The notes below the pieces were generated by a model. That model saw only the letters and a list, made by a program, of their open reading frames with translations. It had not been told where the DNA came from and did no database searches. Shown here in pieces: positions 7,075 through 15,037 of a stretch of DNA of 16,407 nt. The position numbers and the translations under genes are program-made. The number at the start of each line of letters is the position of its first letter. The first letter of the stretch is position 1. Source of the DNA: Pseudomonadota bacterium (GTDB lineage Bacteria > Pseudomonadota > Gammaproteobacteria > Burkholderiales > Eutrophovitaceae); contig PAHB01000061.1 of assembly GCA_002704665.1 (NCBI GenBank), positions 1-16,407 on the forward strand. Direction: 5' to 3'.

Positions 7075-8124
7075 ATGAAGAAAATTGTTGCTTTACTACC
7101 TGTTATTTTCCTTTCCACGACCTTTTTATCTACTGGGGTTTTTGCGAGAGACCAAATCAAAGTTGTTGGCTCATCTACTGTCTACCCATTTGCGACTATC
7201 GTTGCTGAAAAGTTCGGGAAAGGCACCAAATTTAAAACTCCTGCCATTGAATCTACGGGTTCTGGTGGCGGGATGAAACTGTTTTGCGCCGGAGTTGGCC
7301 TCCAACACCCTGACGTAACAAATGCCTCACGTCGGATGAAGGCAAAAGAGTTTAAGCTGTGTAACAGTAACGGCGTGACTGCCACTGAATTCGTTGTTGG
7401 TAACGACGGCTTAGCTTTCTCGAACAATAAAAATGCGAGAAAGTTTGAAATATCAATTATGCATATAGCCGCGGCTCTTGCCGAAAAATTGCCTCGAGGA
7501 GGCGGACTCGAGGAGAATTGGCTCAAAACGTGGAAAGACGTCGACGCTTTCGTAGCTGGAAATGCAACGGGACAACCACTAATTGGTTTACCCAACACAC
7601 CGATACGGGTTTTAGTACCACCACCAACCTCCGGAACCCGTGACGCTATGGGTTCGCTATTCATGAAAAACGGACATAAGAAGCTCGGCACCTATGCAGA
7701 TGTCGGGAAAAAGGGAGCAAAGAAACTTAGAGAAGATGGAGCAGCGATAGAAGTTGGTGAAAACGATAATCTTATAATCGAAAAATTAGCAGCTGATGAG
7801 CAGTTATTTGGAGTATTTGGTTATTCCTTCTTTGATCAAAACAGAGATAAGGTCCAAGCTTCCATCGTAGACGGAGTTGCGCTTAATTTTGAAAATATCG
7901 CCTCTTACAAGTATCCGGGTGCGCGTCCCCTTTTTACATACGTCAAACGTGAACATTTAGGCGTTGTCCCTGGTATTAAAGAATTTTTTAGAGAGTTTAT
8001 CAGCACGAAAGCTCTCAGCATGGACGGATATTTGTATCCAGCCGGATTAGTACCGTTATCAGATGCCGACTTTAAAACAGAGACAGGAAAACTCAAAGAT
8101 TTTCCGGCAGTAACTATCAAGTAA
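7075..8124 (+). CDS. pstS: Phosphate ABC transporter, periplasmic phosphate-binding protein
   Basis: This periplasmic receptor captures inorganic phosphate and delivers it to the PstCAB channel. The 349-residue precursor has a signal peptide with likely cleavage after VFA at about 24. Phosphate-binding segments of the family follow: GSSTVYP (32-38), ESTGSGGGMKLFC (59-71) and TSGTRD (185-190). Two cysteines at 71 and 96 may pair. A GGAG ribosome site lies 6 nt before the ATG. It is the first gene of pstS-pstC-pstA-pstB-phoU and is separated from pstC by a strong intrinsic terminator, so it can be made in excess of the membrane subunits. Substrate binding proteins of this type also bind arsenate to varying degrees, relevant to the nearby arsC. 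No PhoB or PhoR gene is present here. Confidence 0.95.
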   Translation: MKKIVALLPVIFLSTTFLSTGVFARDQIKVVGSSTVYPFATIVAEKFGKGTKFKTPAIESTGSGGGMKLFCAGVGLQHPDVTNASRRMKAKEFKLCNSNGVTATEFVVGNDGLAFSNNKNARKFEISIMHIAAALAEKLPRGGGLEENWLKTWKDVDAFVAGNATGQPLIGLPNTPIRVLVPPPTSGTRDAMGSLFMKNGHKKLGTYADVGKKGAKKLREDGAAIEVGENDNLIIEKLAADEQLFGVFGYSFFDQNRDKVQASIVDGVALNFENIASYKYPGARPLFTYVKREHLGVVPGIKEFFREFISTKALSMDGYLYPAGLVPLSDADFKTETGKLKDFPAVTIK

Positions 8125-8144
8125 TATTATCCTTATAAAATATC

Positions 8145-8179
8145 AAGGATGTGAGGCAATGTCTCACATCCTTTTTTTT
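8145..8179 (+). terminator. intercistronic intrinsic terminator between pstS and pstC
   Basis: A perfect 11-bp stem (AAGGATGTGAG at 8145-8155 with CTCACATCCTT at 8163-8173) closes a 7-nt loop and runs into eight T residues (8172-8179). It begins 20 nt after the pstS stop. Partial read-through would supply pstCAB-phoU, giving more PstS than permease; an extra promoter in 8180-8231 is not evident. Confidence 0.9.
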
Positions 8180-8231
8180 GTGCGTTAGTTCGCCTACTAA
8201 TTGAAGACACTGTGGCATAATTCGGCTCAAT

Positions 8232-9608
8232 ATGGATATTTTTGATATAACAATAGTTATTCTTGCCATTTCTACGGCGAGTTATTTTTTTGCCGTAAAA
8301 AAAATTACAAAGATTTCCAATACTAACGATATCCGTCCCGATTCAATACTGAGCTATTATGGTAAAATCGCGGCGATTTGGGCATTTGTTCCAGCTTTCA
8401 GTCTTCTGCTTTTTTACTCTTTTCTCTCGCCGATTTTCAGTGAAATGGTTTTTATAGAAAAATTGTCAAAAATTTTTCCTGAGCACACTGAATCTCAGCT
8501 TGATCTTGCTTTTGCCCAGTTACAAAATGTTGCTAACGGAATTCTTGAAAACCCCGACATTAATATCAATAGACTCGCAGTAGAGTTAAAATCATGGGAT
8601 GAAACCAGCCTAGCGGTACGAAGTTGGGTAGTATTCATGCTACTAGCAATAACAGCCCTTTTTAGTTATTCAAGGCTTACGCCGAAGTTCAAAGCCCGAA
8701 AAACAGTCGAAAGTTTCCTTCAAAAATTATTTCTTGGCGCGGCTGTTGTTGCAATTCTTATCACGATTGCGATCGTGGCATCTTTACTTTTTGAAGCCCT
8801 TCGTTTTTTTGAGGTTTATAATATTTTCGAATTTTTATTTGGAACTCATTGGTCGCCAAATATCGCAATTCGCGATGACCAAGTGGGTTCAAGCGGATCC
8901 TTTGGTATGCTTCCCGTGCTCTCTGGAACGCTTCTAATTGCGCTTATTGCAATGATGGTTGCGCTTCCAATCGGTATTTTTTCTGCAATTTATATGACGG
9001 AATTCGCATCTAAAGGAGTGCGGGACTTTATCAAACCTACTTTGGAAATCTTAGCGGGAATCCCTACAGTTGTTTACGGCTTTTTTGCGGCCCTGATGGC
9101 TGCTCCATTTTTCCGTAGTCTCGGACTATCTCTTGGGATGGATGTTTCATCAGAATCTGCCTTGGCAGCTGGAGCGGTTATGGGAATAATGATTATACCG
9201 TTCATCTCATCACTTTCGGATGATGTTATGAACTCCGTTCCACAATCTCTCAAGGATGGCTCAATCGGGCTTGGTGCAACAAAAGCAGAGACAGTGATAA
9301 ATGTTGTACTTCCAGCGGCGTTACCTGGTCTCGTCGGAGCGTTTTTGTTAGCTGTAAGTCGAGCAATTGGCGAAACGATGATTGTTGTTATGGCTGCAGG
9401 CCACGCAGCAAACCTCACAGCTAATCCTTTGGAGGCGGTAACCACCGTAACTGTTCAAATTGTCTCCCTACTAACCGGTGATACCGTTTTTGACTCTCCG
9501 AAGACCCTTTCAGCATTTGCCTTGGGTATAACCTTATTTGTTGTAACCCTGCTGCTAAATATTGGTGCTTTGACTGTTTCAAGAAAACTGTCAGAAAAAT
9601 ACGATTAA
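8232..9608 (+). CDS. pstC: Phosphate ABC transporter permease PstC, long form
   Basis: One of the two inner-membrane subunits that form the phosphate channel with PstA. At 458 residues it is about 140 longer than E. coli PstC. An extra N-terminal part holds helices at about 5-22, 45-68 and 132-148, with a polar, probably periplasmic stretch at 70-130. The usual permease core follows from about 165: a further helix at 168-189, then the helical domain, and the EAA-type coupling loop DGSIGLGATKAE (342-353) to LPAALPG (360-366) that contacts the ATPase PstB. The ATG at 8232 has no good ribosome site. It follows the terminator downstream of pstS and precedes pstA by 10 nt. The longer form is a known variant of the family, not a fusion with a recognisable domain. 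Confidence 0.93.
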   Translation: MDIFDITIVILAISTASYFFAVKKITKISNTNDIRPDSILSYYGKIAAIWAFVPAFSLLLFYSFLSPIFSEMVFIEKLSKIFPEHTESQLDLAFAQLQNVANGILENPDININRLAVELKSWDETSLAVRSWVVFMLLAITALFSYSRLTPKFKARKTVESFLQKLFLGAAVVAILITIAIVASLLFEALRFFEVYNIFEFLFGTHWSPNIAIRDDQVGSSGSFGMLPVLSGTLLIALIAMMVALPIGIFSAIYMTEFASKGVRDFIKPTLEILAGIPTVVYGFFAALMAAPFFRSLGLSLGMDVSSESALAAGAVMGIMIIPFISSLSDDVMNSVPQSLKDGSIGLGATKAETVINVVLPAALPGLVGAFLLAVSRAIGETMIVVMAAGHAANLTANPLEAVTTVTVQIVSLLTGDTVFDSPKTLSAFALGITLFVVTLLLNIGALTVSRKLSEKYD

Positions 9609-9618
9609 AAAGGATGAG

Positions 9619-10908
9619 ATGAAACAACATAAAACCAACACCGAATTAATAGCCAAATCGCTAAAAAGAAGACATCGAAAACAGACAAGACTCAAATACT
9701 ATGGTTTGTTCTCCGTACTTCTAGGAATTTCATTTCTATTGATACTGCTAGGGAGTATCACTCTAAACGGCTACACTGCTTTTCAACAAACCGTTATCAA
9801 GGTTAATGTAAAAATTGATGAAAATCATATTTTTGGTGATGATGGAAAAGTCTCTCAAGATGTTATGTACGCGACAAATTGGGATGGACTCGCGAAGAAA
9901 GCTTTTCGAAAAGTTTTTCCTGAAGTAACCGACAGATTTCAGCAAAGAAAGCTATCGGATCTCATATCTGCTAACTCGGGATATGAAATCCAACAAATGA
10001 TGATTGACGATCCGTCGCTTGTAGGAAAAGAAATAGAAATTTGGGTTAATGCATCAGACGATGTGGATCAATTTATAAAAGGACGGCTAAACGTTGAAGT
10101 TCCTGAGGACCAACGTCGTATAAATGATATGCAGCTCTCATGGATTCAAACGCTCAAAGAAAAAAATATTATAAAGAAAACTTTTAACACTGGCTTTTTT
10201 ACGTCTGCCGACAGTAGGGAACCCGAAAGCTCTGGAATTTTAGGAGCAATTTTAGGATCGGCCATGGCAATGGTTGTCACGATGTTTTTGGCACTTCCCT
10301 TCGCCGTAATGGCTGCTATTTATTTAGAATATTTTGCGAAACCCGGCAAACTAACAGATTTTATTGAAGTTAATATAAACAACTTAGCAGCTGTTCCATC
10401 AATAGTTTTTGGACTCTTAGGATTGGCAGTTTTCTTGAATTTTTTTCAGCTGCCAAGATCTGCACCACTAGTTGGCGGTATGGTGCTCGCTTTAATGACT
10501 TTGCCAACAATCATTATCGCATCTAGAGCCGCTATTAGAGCAGTTCCACCTTCGATACGAGATGCTGCGTTGGGACTGGGAGCATCAAAAATGCAAGCGG
10601 CAGTCGATCATGTTTTACCGCTAGCATCTCCTGGAATTTTAACAGGTACAATTATTGGAATGGCACAAGCATTAGGCGAAACAGCTCCGCTCATAATGAT
10701 AGGAATGGTTGTTTTTCTAGTGGATATACCGACCGGTTTCACAGATACAGCTACCGCCCTCCCAGTTCAAATCTACATATGGTCAGATAGCGCTGAGCGA
10801 GCTTTCTATGAACGATCATCACTTGCCATAATGTTCTTGGTACTGTTTCTAATCGGAATGAATTTGCTGGCTGTGTTATTGCGCAAAAAATTTGAAAAAA
10901 AATGGTAG
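9619..10908 (+). CDS. pstA: Phosphate ABC transporter permease PstA, long form
   Basis: The partner of PstC in the phosphate channel. The 429-residue protein has a basic cytoplasmic N-terminus, a first helix at about 27-48, and then a large polar insertion (about 52-205) that should face the periplasm. The conserved core follows: helices from 207, AAVPSIVFGLLGLAVF (257-272), and the ATPase-contact loop RDAALGLGASKMQA (314-327) with HVLPLASPGI (331-340). E. coli PstA has about 296 residues, so the insertion accounts for the difference. AAAGGATGAG before the ATG gives a good ribosome site; the gap to pstC is 10 nt and to pstB 10 nt, so the three are one transcription unit. What the insertion does is not clear; contact with PstS is a guess. 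Confidence 0.93.
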   Translation: MKQHKTNTELIAKSLKRRHRKQTRLKYYGLFSVLLGISFLLILLGSITLNGYTAFQQTVIKVNVKIDENHIFGDDGKVSQDVMYATNWDGLAKKAFRKVFPEVTDRFQQRKLSDLISANSGYEIQQMMIDDPSLVGKEIEIWVNASDDVDQFIKGRLNVEVPEDQRRINDMQLSWIQTLKEKNIIKKTFNTGFFTSADSREPESSGILGAILGSAMAMVVTMFLALPFAVMAAIYLEYFAKPGKLTDFIEVNINNLAAVPSIVFGLLGLAVFLNFFQLPRSAPLVGGMVLALMTLPTIIIASRAAIRAVPPSIRDAALGLGASKMQAAVDHVLPLASPGILTGTIIGMAQALGETAPLIMIGMVVFLVDIPTGFTDTATALPVQIYIWSDSAERAFYERSSLAIMFLVLFLIGMNLLAVLLRKKFEKKW

Positions 10909-10918
10909 GGTATTTGAT

Positions 10919-11683
10919 ATGTCAGATAAAATTAAAATTCAAGTAGAAGATGTAAATGTTTTCTACGGTGATATTCAGGCACTTTTTGATGTAACCCTAG
11001 ATATCAAATCAAAGGAAATCACATCGCTAATTGGCCCATCAGGTTGCGGGAAATCAACTTTTCTCAGATGTATGAACCGAATGAATGATGTCATTGATGG
11101 ATGCCGAGTCGAGGGTAAAATAACTATCGATGGCGAGAATATTTATGATGCTGACAAAGATCCAGTTTTGCTTAGAGCTAGAGTTGGTATGGTTTTTCAA
11201 AAACCAAACCCTTTTCCAAAAACTATATTCGAAAACGTAGCGTACGGGCCTAAAATTCATGGTCTGGCTTCGAACACAAGTGAACTGAGGGAGATTGTAG
11301 AGAATAGTCTTGAGCAGGCAGGACTGATGGACGAGGTCAAAGATAGATTAAATGATTCCGCAACTGATTTATCAGGAGGACAGCAGCAAAGAATCTGTAT
11401 TGCTCGGGCAATCGCAGTGAATCCAGAGATTATTCTTATGGATGAACCTTGCTCGGCTCTTGACCCTATTGCGACAGCGCGAGTTGAAGAGTTAATGGGA
11501 AACCTATCAAACAACTACACCATTGTCATTGTCACACACTCAATGCAACAAGCGGCAAGGGTTTCAACAAACACTGCTTTTTTTCACCTAGGTCACCTCG
11601 TTGAGTTTAATGCAACCAAACAAATTTTTACTAACCCCAGCGATAAAAGAACCGAGGATTACATAACTGGAAAAGTGGGATGA
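10919..11683 (+). CDS. pstB: Phosphate ABC transporter ATP-binding protein
   Basis: The cytoplasmic ATPase that drives phosphate import through PstCA. It is 254 residues, normal for PstB. Walker A GPSGCGKST is at 39-47, the Q-loop at FQKPNPFP (93-100), the ABC signature LSGGQQQR at 151-158, Walker B IILMDEP at 171-177 with SALDP next, and the H-loop histidine at 207 (VTHSMQQAARVS). The NPFPKTIFENVAYG stretch is typical of PstB. The chosen ATG at 10919 lies 10 nt after pstA with TAGGG upstream; a longer frame from a TTG at 10892 overlaps pstA and adds only nine residues unlike the family start. phoU follows 37 nt later. All catalytic residues are present. Confidence 0.95.
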   Translation: MSDKIKIQVEDVNVFYGDIQALFDVTLDIKSKEITSLIGPSGCGKSTFLRCMNRMNDVIDGCRVEGKITIDGENIYDADKDPVLLRARVGMVFQKPNPFPKTIFENVAYGPKIHGLASNTSELREIVENSLEQAGLMDEVKDRLNDSATDLSGGQQQRICIARAIAVNPEIILMDEPCSALDPIATARVEELMGNLSNNYTIVIVTHSMQQAARVSTNTAFFHLGHLVEFNATKQIFTNPSDKRTEDYITGKVG

Positions 11684-11720
11684 TTAAAATTACTCATATA
11701 GCAGATAGGAGGCTCAGTAA

Positions 11721-12455
11721 ATGAATGAACACATTGTTTCATCCTATGACGAAGATATCAAAGATCTCCAAGAGCAAGTAGTGGCCATGGGCGGCTTGGT
11801 CGAAAAAATATGGATGGATGCCATGGACTGCGTAAAAAACGCTAATGATAAAGCCGCACTCCAAGTAATTGAGTCTGATAAAAAAATTGATAGCATGGAA
11901 TTGAAAATATATGACAAGTCAATGAGGTTATTAGCATTGAGGTCTCCATTAGCGAGTGACCTGCGAATAGTTGTGTCCGCAATGAGAATGGCAAGTAGTC
12001 TTGAAAGGTTAGGCGATCATGCAAAAAATATCGCAAGAAGGGAAAAGTTAATTTCCACCGGTGATCATCCCGAAATAATTTCCTTGCTGACACGAATGTA
12101 TGATCTGTCGCATTCGGCTCTCCAGCAAGCAATAAACGCATACAGGAACTCAAACCCAGGGTCTGCGGAAGAGATAAGAGCAAATGACGCCCGAGTAGAT
12201 GAACTTTTCGATTCAACAGTCGCCATAGTATTAAACCTTATGGCGCCCAAAAATCCCCCACTCGAGACAGAGGCCTTAGCTAGTCTTCTTTTTATTGCAA
12301 AATCTCTCGAGCGGATGGGGGACATGACCACCAATATTGCTGAGATAATAATTTTTCAAGAAACTGGATCGTTTCCAACTGATGAGAGGCCTAGAGGTAA
12401 AGATCACCAAGGGGGCTTAATGGAGAGCCTGGCCGAGAAGGAGAAGGATATTTAA
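11721..12455 (+). CDS. phoU: Phosphate transport system regulatory protein PhoU
   Basis: PhoU links the Pst transporter to the PhoR-PhoB two-component system, keeping it off when phosphate is plentiful, and limits phosphate uptake. The 244-residue protein has the two similar three-helix bundles of the family, each with a metal-binding motif: SLERLGDHAKNIA (93-105) and SLERMGDMTTNIAE (195-208). A strong AGGAGG ribosome site (11707-11712) lies 8 nt before the ATG. It is the last gene of the pst operon. Its stop codon overlaps that of the convergent aquaporin gene by 4 nt, and no terminator is visible at the junction. The partners PhoR and PhoB must be encoded elsewhere. Confidence 0.95.
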   Translation: MNEHIVSSYDEDIKDLQEQVVAMGGLVEKIWMDAMDCVKNANDKAALQVIESDKKIDSMELKIYDKSMRLLALRSPLASDLRIVVSAMRMASSLERLGDHAKNIARREKLISTGDHPEIISLLTRMYDLSHSALQQAINAYRNSNPGSAEEIRANDARVDELFDSTVAIVLNLMAPKNPPLETEALASLLFIAKSLERMGDMTTNIAEIIIFQETGSFPTDERPRGKDHQGGLMESLAEKEKDI

Positions 12456-13096
12456 TCTTTCGTGAATAGATTGATAATTACCACTACCGTAATCGCTGCA
12501 GCGAATTGGGATGCGATGAACGGTAGAATTTGTTGGGGATTAATCCCAACAAATGTATCCGTAAAGCCCCTTGCAATAGTGACAGCGGGGTTGACAAAAA
12601 ATGTTGATGATGTGAACCAGTAACCAGCCATCACCGCTAGAGCCACTAGACATGCAACGCACATTTTTTTGCTTCGCGAACCCAAGAAAATTACCAATAG
12701 CAACACTAAAGTCGACAAAAATTCACTAAAAAACATCCCCAAAGAACCCCTATACTTTGTGGAAAACTGAAAAATCGGAAGACCAAACATCAGGTGAGTT
12801 ACCCATATACCGATTACACCGCCAACAATTTGACTAACGAAATAAGGTAAAAGATACCGTCCATCCAATTCCCTTATTTTCCAAAACATAAAGCTAACCA
12901 CTGGATTGAAATGTGCGCCTGAGATTGGGGCAAGAACCGTAATGAGAACGTAAAGACCCGCTCCTGTAGCTAGGCTATTACCGAGCAGTGCTACCGCCGG
13001 ATTTCCTACCGACAAACTTTCCCCCATTATTCCTGAACCGGTTATAACCGCCAAGAGTATCATTGTGCCAAAAAATTCGGCCGCTAGCCTTGCCAT
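12452..13096 (-). CDS. aqpS: Aquaporin-family (MIP) channel, AqpS-like, linked to arsenate reductase
   Basis: An inner-membrane MIP-family channel of 214 residues with six helices and the two half-helix loops, carrying NPV (64-66, in GAHFNPVVSF) and NPA (169-171, in FVNPAVTIAR). In water and glycerol channels an arginine normally follows the second NPA and narrows the pore; here it is V172. This, the small size and the adjacent arsC fit the AqpS type known from the ars operon of Sinorhizobium meliloti, where the channel lets arsenite made by ArsC leave down its gradient. The start is the ATG at 13096, whose A is shared with the arsC stop (TGATG), so translation is coupled; a TTG one codon earlier is possible. 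Its 3' end overlaps phoU by 4 nt. The transported solute is inferred. Confidence 0.82.
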   Translation of the reverse strand: MARLAAEFFGTMILLAVITGSGIMGESLSVGNPAVALLGNSLATGAGLYVLITVLAPISGAHFNPVVSFMFWKIRELDGRYLLPYFVSQIVGGVIGIWVTHLMFGLPIFQFSTKYRGSLGMFFSEFLSTLVLLLVIFLGSRSKKMCVACLVALAVMAGYWFTSSTFFVNPAVTIARGFTDTFVGINPQQILPFIASQFAAAITVVVIINLFTKD

Positions 13097-13587
13097 CAAA
13101 TACTTTCTCCAATCATTCTTAAACTACCTTTGATTTCTTCTCGACTTAGCTCTTCAACCGGAAGACTTAGAAGTGTATTTACGCACTTTTTTAAACCTAT
13201 GAAGACGTCATTGAACGCCTGACGCCTTTCTTCTAAGGTGCCTTGAACAGCCGCTGGATCTGGAAATCCCCAATGAGAGGAACATGGATGACCGGGCAAT
13301 ACCGGGCAAACTTCTGATGCAGCACTGTCGCAAACCGTAATCACCAAATCCATATTTGGAGATTGACTGCCAACGAATTCATTCCAACTTTTTGATCTCA
13401 GGGATTTGGTTGAATACCCAATTTTTGCACAGAGCTCCTGCGCAAGAGGGTGAACTCTTCCTTGGGGATTTGAGCCAGCCGAATATCCTTTAAAACGACC
13501 ACCGCTTAATTGAGTCGCTAGTGCCTCGCCGAGGATAGATCTCGCTGAGTTCCCTGTACACAGAAACAGAATGTTGTAACTAGTCAA
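13096..13587 (-). CDS. arsC: Arsenate reductase, low-molecular-weight phosphatase type
   Basis: It reduces arsenate to arsenite in the cytoplasm by a cysteine relay. The 163-residue protein begins MTSYNILFLCTGNSARS, giving the CX5R anion-binding loop C10-TGNSA-R16 of LMW protein tyrosine phosphatases. VCDSAASEVCPVLPG (85-99) carries C86 and C94, with C102 near; these are candidates for the second and third redox cysteines. WGFPDPA (106-112) contains the general-acid aspartate D110. These features mark ArsC rather than a true phosphatase. The TTG at 13587 is chosen because GAGG lies 6 nt upstream and the N-terminus fits; a GTG at 13608 in frame lacks a ribosome site. The aqpS-like gene follows with a 1-nt overlap. 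No arsR or arsB is present. Whether thioredoxin or glutaredoxin recycles it is not certain. Confidence 0.88.
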   Translation of the reverse strand: MTSYNILFLCTGNSARSILGEALATQLSGGRFKGYSAGSNPQGRVHPLAQELCAKIGYSTKSLRSKSWNEFVGSQSPNMDLVITVCDSAASEVCPVLPGHPCSSHWGFPDPAAVQGTLEERRQAFNDVFIGLKKCVNTLLSLPVEELSREEIKGSLRMIGESI

Positions 13588-13590
13588 ATA

Positions 13591-13598
13591 CCACCTCT
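13591..13598 (-). promoter_or_regulatory. ribosome binding site for the TTG start of arsC
   Basis: AGAGGTGG on the minus strand, with its GAGG core 6 nt before the TTG at 13587-13585. It falls inside the longer GTG-initiated frame, which favours the shorter product. Confidence 0.5.
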
Positions 13599-13629
13599 CT
13601 AATTCCACCGTGAGGGAATAATTTTAACG

Positions 13630-13650
13630 ATAGAAAAATTGATTTTCTAT
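13630..13650. repeat. AT-rich inverted repeat between ugd and arsC
   Basis: ATAGAAAA (13630-13637) and TTTTCTAT (13643-13650) form a perfect 8-bp inverted repeat around a 5-nt centre. It sits in the 94-nt gap after the ugd stop and before arsC. No clean T-run follows on the minus strand, so it may be a weak terminator of ugd or an operator-like site for arsC. Confidence 0.45.
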
Positions 13651-13681
13651 GCCCACATGATTCACGGCGTTTTCCAAGTAT

Positions 13682-15037
13682 TTACCTACTCTCCCGGTTG
13701 TTGGTTCCCGTAACACTGGCTCTTCCAATCGAAATATATTCAAACCCATAACTCATCATGTCTGCTGGATCGTAGAGATTTCTGCCATCTATTATTATTG
13801 CTTTTCGAAGCCTACTTCTCATTGATACGAAATCTGGACTTCGAAATGTTTTCCACTCCGTCAGAATAATTAAAGCTTCTGCATCATCTAAAACGTTTAA
13901 CGGATTGTCATTAAACTCTATCTCAGAATTTCCTTCATATATTTTTCTAGCTTCATCGAGTGCAACTGGGTCATACGCCATAACACTAGCGCCTCGCATC
14001 AATAACCCATTTATTACAATCCTGCTGGGAGCCTCTCTCATATCATTAGTGTTAGGCTTAAAGGACAACCCCCAAACCGCAAATTTCTTTCCATCCAGGT
14101 GTTCCCCAAATCGATTTCGAATTTTATCAAGAATGCTCTGTTTTTGTGCTCTGTTGACTTTTTCAACCGACTCTAAGATTGATAGTTGCAGTCCGTACTC
14201 GCCTGCTGTATTTTGCAAAGCTCTAATATCTTTTGGAAAACATGAGCCTCCATAACCACAGCCTGCATACAAGAAATGATAGCCTATTCGTGGATCAGAG
14301 CCGATTCCCTGGCGAACACTCTCGATGTCTGCTCCCAGCCTTTCTGACAAATTAGCAAGTTCATTCATTAGTGAAATTCGTGTAGCTAACATGGTATTAG
14401 CTGCATATTTTGTCAGCTCTGCCGACCTTTCATCCATTACTAAAATTCGGTCCCTATACCTGTTGATAGGCGAATAAAGTCTTCTCATAATCTGGGTAGC
14501 CTCTTCGCTACTTGATCCGATAATAATCCGATCCGGACGCATGAAATCCTCGATAGCATTACCTTCCTTCAAAAATTCTGGATTGGAAACAATATTAACT
14601 TTGCACCCAATTTTTCTCTTCTCAATTTCTTGAGTCACGACCGCCATTACTCTTTCGCTTGTTCCGACTGGAACGGTAGACTTATTAACAATTACAACAT
14701 CATTTTTTATATATCTCCCTATGTTTTTAGCGGCACTAACAACATATCTCAAATCTGCTGAGCCATCTTCATCAGGTGGCGTGCCAACAGCTATAAATTG
14801 GAGATTTCCATGTGATACCGAGGTTTCTATGTCTACTGTAAATTTAAGCCGGCCGGCGTCAATATTTCTTTTTATCAATTCTGGCAACCCAGGCTCATAA
14901 ATTGGGATATCCCCCGCTTTAAGTCTTTGTATTTTTTTTGCATCCAAATCCAGACAAAGGACATCATTACCGAACTCAGCGAAGCATGCCCCCGCTACCA
15001 AGCCAACATATCCCGTCCCAATAACTGTAATTCTCAT
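13682..15037 (-). CDS. ugd: UDP-glucose 6-dehydrogenase
   Basis: It oxidises UDP-glucose twice with NAD+ to UDP-glucuronate, a precursor for surface polysaccharide and modified lipid A sugars. The 451-residue protein has an NAD-binding N-terminus (ITVIGTGYVGLVAGACFAE, 3-21), VGTPPDEDG (84-92), NKSTVPVGT (118-126), NPEFLKEG (152-159), the substrate-domain helix with K210 and N214 and the catalytic loop GCGYGGSCFPKD (259-270) with nucleophile C266. The C-terminal UDP domain includes WGLSFKPNTNDMREAPS (322-338) and DGRNLYDP (417-424). Length is normal. UDP-mannose/GDP-mannose dehydrogenases share the fold, but these motifs fit the UDP-glucose enzyme best. It is upstream of arsC on the same strand with a 94-nt gap, and divergent from the Ppx-like gene. 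No other polysaccharide genes are in the window. Confidence 0.93.
   Translation of the reverse strand: MRITVIGTGYVGLVAGACFAEFGNDVLCLDLDAKKIQRLKAGDIPIYEPGLPELIKRNIDAGRLKFTVDIETSVSHGNLQFIAVGTPPDEDGSADLRYVVSAAKNIGRYIKNDVVIVNKSTVPVGTSERVMAVVTQEIEKRKIGCKVNIVSNPEFLKEGNAIEDFMRPDRIIIGSSSEEATQIMRRLYSPINRYRDRILVMDERSAELTKYAANTMLATRISLMNELANLSERLGADIESVRQGIGSDPRIGYHFLYAGCGYGGSCFPKDIRALQNTAGEYGLQLSILESVEKVNRAQKQSILDKIRNRFGEHLDGKKFAVWGLSFKPNTNDMREAPSRIVINGLLMRGASVMAYDPVALDEARKIYEGNSEIEFNDNPLNVLDDAEALIILTEWKTFRSPDFVSMRSRLRKAIIIDGRNLYDPADMMSYGFEYISIGRASVTGTNNRESR

Noticed and set aside
7182..7691. A 169-codon open frame antisense to pstS
   Set aside because: It lies wholly within the strongly supported pstS gene, has no recognisable domain and is a by-product of pstS codon use.
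9074..9445. A 123-codon frame antisense to pstC
   Set aside because: It is a shadow of the conserved permease core, with no ribosome site or family resemblance.
10892..10918. A longer pstB start at a TTG inside pstA
   Set aside because: It adds nine residues unlike PstB N-termini; the ATG at 10919 has a ribosome site and normal spacing.
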